A DNA stretch of 64,000 bases. It comes from Selenobaculum gibii. Lineage in GTDB: Bacteria > Bacillota > Negativicutes > ICN-92133. Under the pieces are notes generated by a model. The model saw nothing but the letters and a program-made list of their open reading frames with translations. It did no database searches and was not told the DNA's origin. This document shows, one piece after another, positions 9,730 to 17,820 of this stretch. Location: assembly GCF_030273445.1 (NCBI RefSeq), contig NZ_CP120678.1, positions 1,899,501 through 1,963,500 of the forward strand, written 5' to 3'. Within the stretch, counting starts at the first letter, position 1. Each line of letters begins with the position of its first letter. The position numbers and the translations under genes are program-made.

Positions 9730-10830
9730 CTAACAATCCACTTCACCCATCAGTGGATCTATCGTTGACAATACCGCTACTACATCACCGATTAACATTC
9801 CCTTACACATCGTATCTAGTGCCTGCAAGTTAATAAACGACGGTCTTCTAATATGTATGCGATATGGCTTTAATGTTCCGTTGCTTACAATATAAAACCC
9901 TAGTTCACCACGAGGATTTTCCACACTATGATAAATTTCACCAGCCGGCGGTTTTAACGCCCGTGGCACTTTCGCCATAATTTCGCCTTCTGGCAATTGA
10001 TCTAAAGCCTGACGGATAATCTTCGTGCTTTCCTCAATCTCTTTAAATCGAACGATATATCGATCCCAGTTATCGCCGTTTTTCCCTATCGGTATATCAA
10101 AATCAAAACGGTTATAAATACCATAGCCACCATCGGCTTTTCTCAAATCATATGCGATGCCGCTAGCACGAAGCGTAGGACCTGTTACACCAAAATGCAT
10201 TGCCTCTTCTGCTGTCAAAATAGATGTCCCTTTCAAACGCATTTGAAAAATTTCATTTCCAGAAAGCAAATCATCATATTCTTTTAACATTTTAGGTACA
10301 TAATCAAGAAAATCATAAGTATCTTTGATAAACTCTGGCTGTGCATCAGCAGCTACCCCACCGATACGTATATAGTGAAAAGTCATTCGTGCGCCACAAA
10401 TCAAATTAAACAAATCAAGAATTTTCTCTCTATCACGAAATGCATAAATCATTCCCGTGCTTGCACCTAAATCAATTGCTAGAGTACCAATGAAAATTAA
10501 ATGACTGGCAATACGATTAAGTTCAGCTACAATTACTCTAATATATTCAGCCCGCTGTGGCACCGTAATATTCGCTAATTTTTCAACCGTTTGACAATAT
10601 GCCAAGTTGTTATTCATTGAAGAAACATAATCCAATCGATCTGTATAAGGAACTGCTTGCACATAATTTCTGCTTTCCAATAATTTTTCAATTCCACGAT
10701 GTAAATATCCCATATGGGGTGTAACTTTTATTACTCGTTCACCATCAAGCTCCAATTCAACTTGTAAAACCCCATGCGTACTTGGATGCTGGGGTCCCAT
10801 ATTTAAGGTGTATTTTTCTGTAATAGGCAT
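9730..10830 (-). CDS. nuoD: NADH-quinone oxidoreductase-type subunit D (49 kDa)
   Basis: Quinone-binding subunit homologous to the large subunit of [NiFe] hydrogenases. The hallmark N-terminus is intact ([14 protein letters not shown]), including the His that helps bind quinone, and it is followed by [10 protein letters not shown] and the Tyr-containing [15 protein letters not shown]. At 366 residues it is a stand-alone NuoD, not the fused NuoCD of enterics. The nickel-binding cysteines of hydrogenases are absent, so this is a complex I protein and not a hydrogenase. It is four bases downstream of nuoC. Confidence 0.97.
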   Translation of the reverse strand: MPITEKYTLNMGPQHPSTHGVLQVELELDGERVIKVTPHMGYLHRGIEKLLESRNYVQAVPYTDRLDYVSSMNNNLAYCQTVEKLANITVPQRAEYIRVIVAELNRIASHLIFIGTLAIDLGASTGMIYAFRDREKILDLFNLICGARMTFHYIRIGGVAADAQPEFIKDTYDFLDYVPKMLKEYDDLLSGNEIFQMRLKGTSILTAEEAMHFGVTGPTLRASGIAYDLRKADGGYGIYNRFDFDIPIGKNGDNWDRYIVRFKEIEESTKIIRQALDQLPEGEIMAKVPRALKPPAGEIYHSVENPRGELGFYIVSNGTLKPYRIHIRRPSFINLQALDTMCKGMLIGDVVAVLSTIDPLMGEVDC

Positions 10831-10833
10831 TCT

Positions 10834-11304
10834 CTAGCACCCCGTTTCCCGTTTTAAAGCTTTAAAGTTCTTTTGTAATGGATGTCCTTCAAAATCATCT
10901 GGTAATAAAATTCGTTTTAAATTTGAATGACCTTCAAAAATAATTCCCATTAAATCATAAATTTCCCGTTCTTGAAAATCTGCACTCTGCCAAATTTTAG
11001 TGATGCTTGGTACAACTGGATTTTCCTTTGGCAATCTAACTTTTACCACTACTGTATGACCCACCATCTGAGAATACAAATGATATACCATTTCGTAATA
11101 CTCCGGATAATCTACAGCCGTTTCATTACTCAGCATATTTAGCCATATTGCCGGTTCCTTTTTTAAATATGTTAATACATCTAATAAATGTTTCGCATCT
11201 GTAAGAATCGCTGGAGAGTCTTCTTCACCGATAAACTCTACTGAATCCTTAAATATATTTTCAATTTTCCCCAATAAAACTTTATTCAGATATTTCCTGC
11301 TCAT
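10834..11304 (-). CDS. nuoC: NADH-quinone oxidoreductase-type subunit C (30 kDa)
   Basis: Peripheral-arm subunit that packs against NuoD. The family signature is clear in the second half ([23 protein letters not shown], shown here in two parts: [14 protein letters not shown] and [15 protein letters not shown]). The 156-residue length is normal for a separate NuoC. The start lies 23 bases inside the end of nuoB with GGATGGGAAAAG upstream. It carries no cofactor. Confidence 0.94.
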   Translation of the reverse strand: MSRKYLNKVLLGKIENIFKDSVEFIGEEDSPAILTDAKHLLDVLTYLKKEPAIWLNMLSNETAVDYPEYYEMVYHLYSQMVGHTVVVKVRLPKENPVVPSITKIWQSADFQEREIYDLMGIIFEGHSNLKRILLPDDFEGHPLQKNFKALKRETGC

Positions 11305-11800
11305 CTTTTCCCATCCTTACTACTTCAGGATTTTGAATTTTTTCTTTTAATTGCATTAGACCATAGATTAAAGCTTCTGGTCTTGGCGGACATCCTGGTA
11401 CATATACGTCCACCGGTAAAATTTGATCAACGCCTGGGACAACAGAATATGAATCTGCAAATGGGCCTCCAGCATTTGCACAATTTCCCATTGCAATTAC
11501 ATATTTAGGTTCTGGCATTTGCTCATATAATCTTTTTAATGGCGGTGCCATTTTCCAAGTCAACGTCCCTGCAACGATTAATAAATCAGCTTGACGCGGC
11601 GAAGGTCTAAATACCTCATAGCCAAAACGAGACACATCAAAACGGGCTGCTGCCGAACACATCATTTCGATAGAGCAACATGCAAGGCCTGAAGTTAGCG
11701 GCCATAAAGAATTTCCTCTAGCCCATTTAAACAAACTATCCACACTTGTCACGATTACATTATCCTTTAACGAAGGTGGTACTAAATCAACTATTTCCAT
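11282..11800 (-). CDS. nuoB: NADH-quinone oxidoreductase-type subunit B (N2 cluster)
   Basis: Carries the terminal [4Fe-4S] cluster N2 that reduces quinone. All four ligands are visible: the adjacent pair in [10 protein letters not shown], one in [10 protein letters not shown] and one in [14 protein letters not shown] 11800 (172 residues) is preferred because GAAAGGAG stands eight bases upstream and because the frame then overlaps nuoA by only ten bases. An in-frame start thirty bases earlier would lie deep in nuoA. Confidence 0.96.
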   Translation of the reverse strand: MEIVDLVPPSLKDNVIVTSVDSLFKWARGNSLWPLTSGLACCSIEMMCSAAARFDVSRFGYEVFRPSPRQADLLIVAGTLTWKMAPPLKRLYEQMPEPKYVIAMGNCANAGGPFADSYSVVPGVDQILPVDVYVPGCPPRPEALIYGLMQLKEKIQNPEVVRMGKDEQEISE

Positions 11801-12144
11801 GTCAAAGCTCCTTTCTTCCAGGCATACCATAGACCCATAACTAAGATGCCCAAAAAGATAAACATTTCAATTAAAGCAAATAACCCTAGTTCACCAAACT
11901 TAACTGCCCATGGATATAAAAATACAGTTTCAATATCAAACACTAAAAATACTAATGCATATAAAAAATAACTCACTCGATATTGAACCCAGCTCTTGCC
12001 GATTGTATCGACGCCACATTCATAAGGCTTTTGTTTTTCCTCGGTTGGCTGACGAGGTTGTATAAGCCACGATGGTAATAATGCCATCAATGGAAAAAAT
12101 AATGCAATAACAAGAAAAATTCCAACGCCACTAAATTCAGCCAT
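11791..12144 (-). CDS. nuoA: NADH-quinone oxidoreductase-type subunit A
   Basis: First gene of the operon and a small membrane subunit of complex I (117 residues, three helices). The conserved loop is present ([11 protein letters not shown], with the Cys used as a conformational marker in studied enzymes), followed by [28 protein letters not shown] site precedes the ATG. The upstream 669 bases hold no gene, so the operon promoter should lie there. Confidence 0.95.
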   Translation of the reverse strand: MAEFSGVGIFLVIALFFPLMALLPSWLIQPRQPTEEKQKPYECGVDTIGKSWVQYRVSYFLYALVFLVFDIETVFLYPWAVKFGELGLFALIEMFIFLGILVMGLWYAWKKGALTWK

Positions 12145-12181
12145 TTTATCCTCTCCTTAAATTATTTTAAGTATATTATGA

Positions 12182-12210
12182 AAATTAAAATATAAATAAA
12201 GCTATTGCAA
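12182..12210 (-). promoter_or_regulatory. Possible nuo operon promoter
   Basis: TTGCAA (12210-12205) and TAATTT (12187-12182) are separated by 17 bp, about 40 bp before nuoA. An inverted repeat AAGTATTT/AAATACTT (12213-12220 and 12236-12243) sits just upstream of the -35 and could be an operator. The boxes are imperfect and the region is very AT-rich, so this is tentative. Confidence 0.4.
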
Positions 12211-12294
12211 TAAAGTATTTCACTTTCTGTAATAAAAATACTTAATCCACAAATTTCTAATTTTTTATTTTTATATGCTAAGCAACAAGATAAT

Positions 12295-12317
12295 AAAAGC
12301 CCTCATCGAGGGCTTTT
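12295..12317. terminator. Short GC-rich hairpin in the nuo upstream region
   Basis: AAAAGCCCTC and GAGGGCTTTT form a compact stem. The minus strand gives TTTTATTATCTT after it and the plus strand TTTT. It lies upstream of nuoA and may end transcripts arriving from higher coordinates. Confidence 0.5.
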
Positions 12318-12321
12318 CCAG

Positions 12322-12643
12322 GCTCAAGATAAAAACATAGTAAAAATAATCAAATAATTTCAAATAAATAACAGTAATACCTTAATAAATCCTAACTATT
12401 TTACAGACATAAAAAAAAGCTGACTATAAAGCGGTCAACAAAATGACATCATTAAGTGATTCTATTAATAATATCAATTACAGACAATTATACTTATCGT
12501 CTAGATAATTGTCAATAAAATATACAAAAAAATACACAATCATTCATTTTTTATCTATAACTGTAAAGACATAATTCTCATTTATAGGTAAATCCATTTT
12601 ATTGAAGATTCTAACTTCTTTCTTTACTTTTTATAGAAATATA
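12322..12643. other. AT-rich non-coding stretch with one inverted repeat
   Basis: No credible reading frame was seen on either strand. The only clear structure is a 9-bp perfect inverted repeat, GACAATTAT (12483-12491) and ATAATTGTC (12505-12513), with a 13-base spacer. It lacks a T-run, so it is more like a binding site or remnant than a terminator. Confidence 0.5.
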
Positions 12644-12690
12644 AAAATGCAGCAAAAAGATTGAGAAATCTAATTTACTGCATTTTATTT
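12644..12690. terminator. Bidirectional terminator beside repeat element A
   Basis: AAATGCAG (12645-12652) pairs with CTGCATTT (12678-12685), and AGATT/AATCT forms an inner stem. T-rich tails occur on both strands. Read on the minus strand it would end transcripts from the gene at 12814-13326 after passing through the repeat element. Confidence 0.65.
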
Positions 12691-12812
12691 TTATCCGATG
12701 GCTAACGTGCTCTAATACCCCTGCTTCTTTAAGTGGAAGTAAAGACCTTGTAAGCCCCTGGATTACGCGTCTGATTTCAGTGTGAGTTAAAACGCCTACT
12801 GAAACAGCCTTG
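12688..12812 (+). repeat. Unidentified intergenic element, copy A
   Basis: Begins TTTATCCGATGGCTAA (12690-12705), identical to the start of copy B at 62254. It ends with a hairpin, TTTCAGT (12775-12781) and ACTGAAA (12798-12804). Between them the segment CTGGATTACG resembles CTGGATACG in copy C. It fills the gap between a terminator and the stop codon of the next minus-strand gene. Function and preferred strand are unknown. Confidence 0.6.
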
Positions 12813-12813
12813 T

Positions 12814-13326
12814 TTATGCTGCTTTATCTGATTTCTTCTCCAATTTTGCTTTGCCCGTTAAAAGCTGATTAAACTCTTTATAAAATTGTTTCGTTGCATC
12901 TTCATATAATTTAGCTGATTGTGCTCCACTCACACTAACACGCTCACTATAAATTAACTTTTGAGTAGTAACTTCATACACTTCAAAAAATATATGTGTA
13001 TTTCGTTGTCTAACAACAGTTGGTACCATATAGACCTCTGCGTATTTCGCTAATGAGCTTAATTGGTCTTGATTGATTTTTCCCGTATAATCTCTTATCC
13101 CACTAATTTGCAAATTTACCTTATCAGGTCTAGTCAAAAAAGCGTGATAAAGAGCATCATTCGTTAAGGAATCCTTTTCAGTTGAATTATTTGCTTCACA
13201 AACAATCAATCTTCTAATGCTTGTAAAATCGAAATCTGAATCCGTTAGAATATTCTGCGCCCCTGCGACTTGTCCGTTAGATATGAATGTCCCTACCATA
13301 AATAACACTAATGCTAACTTTTTCAA
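12814..13326 (-). CDS. Small exported protein of unknown function
   Basis: I do not recognise the family. The protein of about 170 residues starts with a classic signal peptide (KKLALVLFMVGTFIS, likely cleaved after VAGA) and has no lipobox cysteine. The mature part is mixed alpha/beta with RLIVCEANNSTEKDSL near its start and a lysine-rich end (GKAKLEKKSDKAA). The frame opens at TTG 13335, directly against GGGG. TTG 13326, nine bases from that site, is the better start. It stands alone between the HAD phosphatase and repeat element A. It is probably periplasmic or cell-envelope located. Confidence 0.75.
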   Translation of the reverse strand: MKKLALVLFMVGTFISNGQVAGAQNILTDSDFDFTSIRRLIVCEANNSTEKDSLTNDALYHAFLTRPDKVNLQISGIRDYTGKINQDQLSSLAKYAEVYMVPTVVRQRNTHIFFEVYEVTTQKLIYSERVSVSGAQSAKLYEDATKQFYKEFNQLLTGKAKLEKKSDKAA

Positions 13327-13391
13327 AACACTCAACCCCGTTTCCTATATTTAACTATACATGACAAATTATACAACAAAATAGAAAAATT

Positions 13392-14048
13392 TTAAATAGA
13401 AAAATCAATAATATCCAATAATCTTTGTGGCGTATGAATAATATGGTCTGCCTTTGAATTTTCTAAAACCGTACAATCACGAAATCCCCAAGTAACTCCA
13501 ACTGATATTACTCCTGCATTTTTCGCGGTCATTATATCCACTTCAGAGTCACCAACATATAAAGCATTTTCTGTCTTTACTCCGAGTTCTTCTAACGCTG
13601 CAAATACACCTGAGGGGTTCGGTTTTTTTGGCACTGTAATGGATTCGCCAATAGCTACCTGTATATATTCACTAAATAACTCTTTCTTTAATTCTTTTAC
13701 TGCAGCATCAAATTTGTTGGATACAATTGCCATTTTTATCTTTCGTTCATTTAATCCTTGGAGGAGTTCTTTTATTCCTTCATATAAACATGTTTTATTT
13801 CGCATATTTTTTGCGTAATAATTACGAAAGACTTCCAAACAAGCCAAAGTCTTTTCCATAGTCGTCTGCTCTGGTACAGCACGTTCTATTAATTTTTGTA
13901 CACCATTACCAACGAAAGCACGAACTTCTGCAATGGTTCTTATTGGATAACCAAATTGCTTTAGAGCAAAATTTACACTATCAGCTAAGTCTTCCAATGT
14001 ATTTAATAAAGTTCCGTCCAAATCAAAAATTACTGCTTGATACTTCAT
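13392..14048 (-). CDS. gph: HAD-family phosphatase, phosphoglycolate phosphatase-like
   Basis: Haloacid dehalogenase superfamily hydrolase, 218 residues. All four HAD motifs are visible: FDLDGTLLNT (nucleophile Asp 9 and acid Asp 11), VSNK near residue 117, KKPNPSG near 146 with the Lys, and GDSEVDI near 170. The helical cap inserted between motifs one and two is of the subclass used by phosphoglycolate phosphatases and PpaX-type pyrophosphatases. Substrate cannot be told apart from sequence alone; phosphoglycolate is the default. It lies directly downstream of the rpsI terminator. Confidence 0.85.
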   Translation of the reverse strand: MKYQAVIFDLDGTLLNTLEDLADSVNFALKQFGYPIRTIAEVRAFVGNGVQKLIERAVPEQTTMEKTLACLEVFRNYYAKNMRNKTCLYEGIKELLQGLNERKIKMAIVSNKFDAAVKELKKELFSEYIQVAIGESITVPKKPNPSGVFAALEELGVKTENALYVGDSEVDIMTAKNAGVISVGVTWGFRDCTVLENSKADHIIHTPQRLLDIIDFSI

Positions 14049-14083
14049 CTTTCTCCCTCATTTTTTAATAAAATCAAAATAGT

Positions 14084-14119
14084 ACAAAAAACCCTGCAAC
14101 CTTGAGGTTTGCAGGGTTT
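14084..14119 (-). terminator. Intrinsic terminator after rpsI
   Basis: AAACCCTGCAA and TTGCAGGGTTT arms (14089-14119 on the plus strand) form a strong stem. The minus strand continues TTTTTTG. It lies 27 bp past the rpsI stop and separates the L13/S9 operon from the HAD gene. Confidence 0.88.
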
Positions 14120-14145
14120 GCAATTTCCATATGAAAATATAAATA

Positions 14146-14538
14146 TTAACGTTTGGAGAATTGGGATGCTTTACGAGCTTTTTTCAAGCCGTATTTACGA
14201 CGTTCTTTTTCACGTGGGTCACGTGTCAAGAAACCAGCTTTTTTAAGAGCAGGACGTAATTCAGCATCTACTTTTAAAAGAGCACGGGAAATACCATGAC
14301 GGATAGCGCCAGCTTGTCCGGATGGACCGCCACCTTCTACCTTTGTAATTACATCGTATTTACCAAGAGTATCAGTCAAGTTTAAAGGTTGTTTAATAAT
14401 CAATTCAAGAGTTTTCAAACCAAAGTATTCTTTAAGTTCACTACCGTTGATAATGATTTTTCCTTCACCTGGAACCAGACGAACTCTAGCAACGGAAGTT
14501 TTTCTGCGGCCTGTGCCGTAGTAAGTAACTAATGCCAT
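14146..14538 (-). CDS. rpsI: 30S ribosomal protein S9
   Basis: Small-subunit protein whose basic C-terminal tail reaches toward the P-site tRNA. It has 130 residues, the normal length, with the [14 protein letters not shown] start, the [19 protein letters not shown] core and the tail ending QFSKR, whose final Arg contacts the tRNA anticodon in known structures. It is the second gene of the rplM-rpsI pair, 24 bp behind rplM. Confidence 0.98.
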   Translation of the reverse strand: MALVTYYGTGRRKTSVARVRLVPGEGKIIINGSELKEYFGLKTLELIIKQPLNLTDTLGKYDVITKVEGGGPSGQAGAIRHGISRALLKVDAELRPALKKAGFLTRDPREKERRKYGLKKARKASQFSKR

Positions 14539-14562
14539 TAATGATGTTCCTCCTTCCAGTTA

Positions 14563-15003
14563 TTATCTAATATTTAAATTAAGTACTTCCGGCTGTTGAG
14601 CAGCATGTGGATGCTCAGAACCAGCGTATACATTTAATTTAGTGTACATTTTTGCACCAAGTCTATTTTTTGGTAACATTCCTTTAACAGCCATTTCTAC
14701 GACTCTCTCAGGTCTTGTTGCTAGCATCTTGCCAGCTGTTGTAAATGTAGTTCCTCCTGGATAACCCGAATGGCGGAAATAAGTTTTTTGGATTAATTTT
14801 TTACCAGTGAATACTACTTTATCTGCATTGATAACGATGACATGATCACCAGTATCAACATGAGGTGTAAAAGTCGGTTTATGTTTACCGCGAAGCACTT
14901 TCGCAACTTCAGCAGCTAATCTACCTACAGTTTGACCTTCAGCGTCTACTACGTACCATTTACGTTCAATGTTTGATACGTTTGCCATAAACGTTGTTTT
15001 CAT
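14563..15003 (-). CDS. rplM: 50S ribosomal protein L13
   Basis: Early-assembly large-subunit protein, 146 residues from ATG 15003. This start has AAGGAGGG nine bases upstream and gives the expected [20 protein letters not shown]; an upstream in-frame ATG would add twelve unconserved residues. Conserved parts include [19 protein letters not shown] and [16 protein letters not shown] leader of about 100 bases and a good promoter precede it. Confidence 0.98.
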   Translation of the reverse strand: MKTTFMANVSNIERKWYVVDAEGQTVGRLAAEVAKVLRGKHKPTFTPHVDTGDHVIVINADKVVFTGKKLIQKTYFRHSGYPGGTTFTTAGKMLATRPERVVEMAVKGMLPKNRLGAKMYTKLNVYAGSEHPHAAQQPEVLNLNIR

Positions 15004-15104
15004 TCGATATTTCCCTCCTTGTAACAAACTTTCATACAATTCATAATCGTTGTGAAGATTTGTCCGTATTCCCGGGGCTAGTGGGAACTTGGTAAAAGCC
15101 TCAT
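15004..15104 (-). promoter_or_regulatory. Candidate L13 autoregulatory leader
   Basis: The 100-base 5' UTR of rplM holds a GC-rich hairpin (TTCCC with GGGAA around 15070-15085) after ATGACTCTATGAGG. In Firmicutes this position usually carries the L13 leader RNA, bound by L13. I recognise it by position and general shape only; a covariance-model search would settle it. Confidence 0.45.
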
Positions 15105-15110
15105 AGAGTC

Positions 15111-15139
15111 ATTTTAATAAAAATAGTAAGTAAAGTCAA
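15111..15139 (-). promoter_or_regulatory. rplM-rpsI promoter
   Basis: TTGACT (15139-15134), 17-bp spacer, TAAAAT (15116-15111). It predicts a transcript start near 15104 and a 100-base leader. Confidence 0.75.
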
Positions 15140-15209
15140 GCTATTTTTACTTTTTTAACAAAGTTTTCAATTCATCCAACTTCTCTAATCTACTCAATCC
15201 GCCCAAATC

Positions 15210-15372
15210 TTATCCACATACTTCTTGTGGATAATTAACAACACGAAATATTATACCAGTCTAGAATCCTCTTGTATAGCCTTTATTTAAAAAATCATTA
15301 TATTTTTGCATAAAATAAACTTAATTAAAGTAGTTTTTAACTCTTTTGAAAATCTAATCGCTTTTATCCACA
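15210..15372. promoter_or_regulatory. Cluster of three perfect DnaA boxes
   Basis: TTATCCACA occurs at 15210-15218 and 15364-15372 and its complement TGTGGATAA at 15226-15234. The first two face each other with a seven-base gap. The surrounding 350 bp between truA and rplM is AT-rich and has no gene. There is no dnaA or dnaN nearby, so this is not evidently oriC. It lies upstream of the rplM promoter. Confidence 0.6.
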
Positions 15373-15391
15373 TTTTCTTGTTCTTTTCTTG

Positions 15392-16159
15392 TCAATAGTT
15401 CACTTCTTTTAAATAAAGTCCTTGTGCAGGTGCCGTCGCACCTGCTTTCTTTCGATCCTTTGAGTAAAAAATTTCTCTAAATTTTTCAATTGAGGTTTTT
15501 TCTAATCCCACATTAACAATTGTTCCAACAATATTACGCACCATATGATAGAGAAAACCATTTCCCCAAAAAGTAAAAATAATTTCATTATTTTGCTTTT
15601 CACAATCTGCACGATAAATCGTCCGAACTGGATGCATAGGTGCACTGCCAGCTGCTTGAAAAGCCGAAAAATCATGTTCCCCAACGAGCATTGCCAATGC
15701 TTGATTCATTAAATCAATATTGAGGCTCTTTTTAACAAACCAAGTGTAACTGCGTAAAAATGGATCTAACAACTCTCCCTGCTGTACTCGATAAATATAA
15801 GTTTTATCTTTTGCCGAATGCCTTGCACTAAACTCCATATCCATTTCTCTTGCCTTTTGTACTACAATATCATCAGGTAATAAACTATTGATTGCTTTTA
15901 CCACACGATCAATAGGAATTGTACCTATAGTAAAAAAATTGACAACTTGTCCATAAGCATGTACACCTGCATCTGTTCTTCCCGACGCTGCAAGTTCAAT
16001 TGTATGACCAAATAGAACAGCTAGCTTCTGTTCTAAAATATTTTGTACTGATATAGCATTTTTCTGCCGCTGAAAGCCATGATATTGTCCTCCATCATAG
16101 GCAAGAACTAACATGATATTCCTCGCATTTTCTTTTAATTTCATTGATAAGTCAACCAT
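15392..16159 (-). CDS. truA: tRNA pseudouridine(38-40) synthase
   Basis: Converts uridines 38, 39 and 40 in the anticodon arm to pseudouridine. The catalytic Asp lies in ASGRTDAGVHAYGQV. YHGFQRQK near the start, FSARHSAKDKTYIYR and GNGFLYHMVRNIVG near the end are all conserved. ATG 16159 follows the ecfT stop by one base and suggests coupling. ATG 16114 has a better site (GAGG) but would cut into the conserved RNIMLVLAYDGG segment. In Firmicutes truA commonly closes the ecfA1-ecfA2-ecfT cluster, as here. Confidence 0.95.
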   Translation of the reverse strand: MVDLSMKLKENARNIMLVLAYDGGQYHGFQRQKNAISVQNILEQKLAVLFGHTIELAASGRTDAGVHAYGQVVNFFTIGTIPIDRVVKAINSLLPDDIVVQKAREMDMEFSARHSAKDKTYIYRVQQGELLDPFLRSYTWFVKKSLNIDLMNQALAMLVGEHDFSAFQAAGSAPMHPVRTIYRADCEKQNNEIIFTFWGNGFLYHMVRNIVGTIVNVGLEKTSIEKFREIFYSKDRKKAGATAPAQGLYLKEVNY

Positions 16160-16160
16160 A

Positions 16161-16964
16161 CTAATACCCACACATATTTAGTAAAATTAATACTCCAAAA
16201 AAAATTACCATAATCCCATAAGATATGTAATCAATATATTTCAATTTTAGTTCTTTCATTCGTGTCCTATTTTCCCCACCACGATAACAACGAGCTTCCA
16301 TTGCTGTTGCCAGATCATCAGCACGGCGAAAAGCACTAATAAATAAAGGAACTAATAATGGAATCATATGTTGCACACGCTTTTTTAAAGAACCTGTGGT
16401 AAAGTCTGCACCTCTAGATTCTTGCGCTTTCATTATTCGATCCGTTTCTTCTAACAACGTCGGAATAAATCTAAGTGCAATCGTCATCATCATTGCCAAT
16501 TCATGAGCAGGCACTCCAAATTTTTTCAATGGATTTAATAAGCTCTCAAGTCCATCCGTTAAGGCCAGAGGAGATGTCGTCAAGGTTAATATAGAAGATA
16601 ATACAATCAGTAAAATTAATCGAATTGAAATAAGTGCAGCCTGCGCAATACCTTCTTGCGTAATCGACAAAAATCCTATAGTCCATACTGTGATTCCCGG
16701 TGTAGAAATTAAATGGATAAGTATCGTGAATACTATAATCCATAAAAGAGGCTTTATTGATTTTAACAACATAATTATCGGTAACCGCGACAGAATAATA
16801 ATAACTGCTGTAAAAGCAATTAAAAGACTATATGCAGAAAATGAATGTATCATAAAGATTATGCTAATCAAAGCAAGTAACTGAAGAATTTTTGTTCTCG
16901 GATCAAGTTTATATAAAAAAGAATTCCCCGGGAAATATTGACCTATGATTATATCACTTAGCAT
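16161..16964 (-). CDS. ecfT: ECF transporter transmembrane subunit EcfT
   Basis: Membrane coupling subunit of the shared energy-coupling-factor module, which drives uptake of vitamins or metals with separate substrate-binding S proteins. It has 267 residues with about five helices. Two cytoplasmic coupling-helix motifs with the Ala-Arg-Gly pattern are visible: AQESRGADF and AMEARCYRGG. The N-terminus FPGNSFLYKLDPRTKI is typical. No S component lies in this window, so substrates are not defined here. Overlaps ecfA2 by eleven bases. Confidence 0.95.
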   Translation of the reverse strand: MLSDIIIGQYFPGNSFLYKLDPRTKILQLLALISIIFMIHSFSAYSLLIAFTAVIIILSRLPIIMLLKSIKPLLWIIVFTILIHLISTPGITVWTIGFLSITQEGIAQAALISIRLILLIVLSSILTLTTSPLALTDGLESLLNPLKKFGVPAHELAMMMTIALRFIPTLLEETDRIMKAQESRGADFTTGSLKKRVQHMIPLLVPLFISAFRRADDLATAMEARCYRGGENRTRMKELKLKYIDYISYGIMVIFFGVLILLNMCGY

Positions 16965-17820
16965 GATTTTTCCCCCTTAAAGCTGATAAAATGCTATCTA
17001 CAGCTTGATTTATTGTTAATACATCCGTATTAACAGGAAGTCCTCGTTTTTCTAAAGCACGCATAAGCGATATAATTTGTGGTATGTCAAGTCCAGTATT
17101 TACTAACGTTTCTGTTTCTTTAAATACATCTGCCGGTTTACCATCAACTGCTACTTCACCTGATTTCATCACGATAAGTCTAGAGGCCATCTTTGCTACA
17201 TCATCCATATTATGTGATACTAAAATAACTGCTATCCCAGTCTTTTTATGTAATTCAACAATTTTATTGAAAATTGCATCTCGTCCACATGGGTCTAGCC
17301 CTGCTGCTGGTTCATCAAGGACTAAATAATCTGGCTGTAACGCAACAACTCCAGCAATTGCTACACGCCTCATCTGCCCCCCACTAAGCTGAAATGGAGA
17401 ACGTTCCTTGTACATATCGTAATCAAGATTAACAAAATTCATAGCACGGCGGACACGCTTATCAATTTCTTTTTTACCCAATCCCAAATTTTTAGGACCA
17501 AACGCGATATCCGCATAAATCGTCTCTTCAAATAGTTGATGTTCTGGATACTGAAATACCATGCCAACCTTTTTTCTCGCCAATTTAGATTTTTCATCTT
17601 TTTTACCAAGAACTATTTCATCAATTGTAATGGAACCATTTGTCGGCTTTAATAGCCCATTTAAATGCTGTACAAGTGTAGATTTTCCAGAACCAGTATG
17701 CCCAATAATCGCAACAAACTCACCCTTTTTTATTTCAAGATTGATATTCTTAATTGCTTGTTTCTCAAAAGGTGTCCTTGCCATATAAGTGTAAGATACA
17801 TTGTTTAATTGTATTGACAT
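16954..17820 (-). CDS. ecfA2: ECF transporter ATPase EcfA2
   Basis: One of the paired ATPases of the ECF module, 288 residues. Walker A is GHTGSGKST near residue 40, the Q-loop lies in VFQYPEHQLFEE, the signature is LSGGQMRRVAIAG, Walker B is YLVLDEPAAGLD and the H-loop SHNMDD. The wording of the signature and the C-terminal domain assign it to the A2 type. The start overlaps ecfA1 by sixteen bases, so the pair is probably made in equal amounts. Confidence 0.95.
   Translation of the reverse strand: MSIQLNNVSYTYMARTPFEKQAIKNINLEIKKGEFVAIIGHTGSGKSTLVQHLNGLLKPTNGSITIDEIVLGKKDEKSKLARKKVGMVFQYPEHQLFEETIYADIAFGPKNLGLGKKEIDKRVRRAMNFVNLDYDMYKERSPFQLSGGQMRRVAIAGVVALQPDYLVLDEPAAGLDPCGRDAIFNKIVELHKKTGIAVILVSHNMDDVAKMASRLIVMKSGEVAVDGKPADVFKETETLVNTGLDIPQIISLMRALEKRGLPVNTDVLTINQAVDSILSALRGKNHAK

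Noticed and set aside
9730-10830. [NiFe] hydrogenase large subunit instead of NuoD
   Set aside because: The nickel-binding CxxC pairs at the ends are missing, and the neighbours are complex I genes only.
12688-12812. A known riboswitch (cobalamin, c-di-GMP, preQ1, fluoride)
   Set aside because: I looked for the core motifs of these classes and found none; the element also does not lie directly upstream of a gene in its orientation.
15210-15372. Origin of replication
   Set aside because: DnaA boxes are present, but dnaA, dnaN, rpmH and gyr genes are not, and the neighbourhood is the L13 and truA operons.
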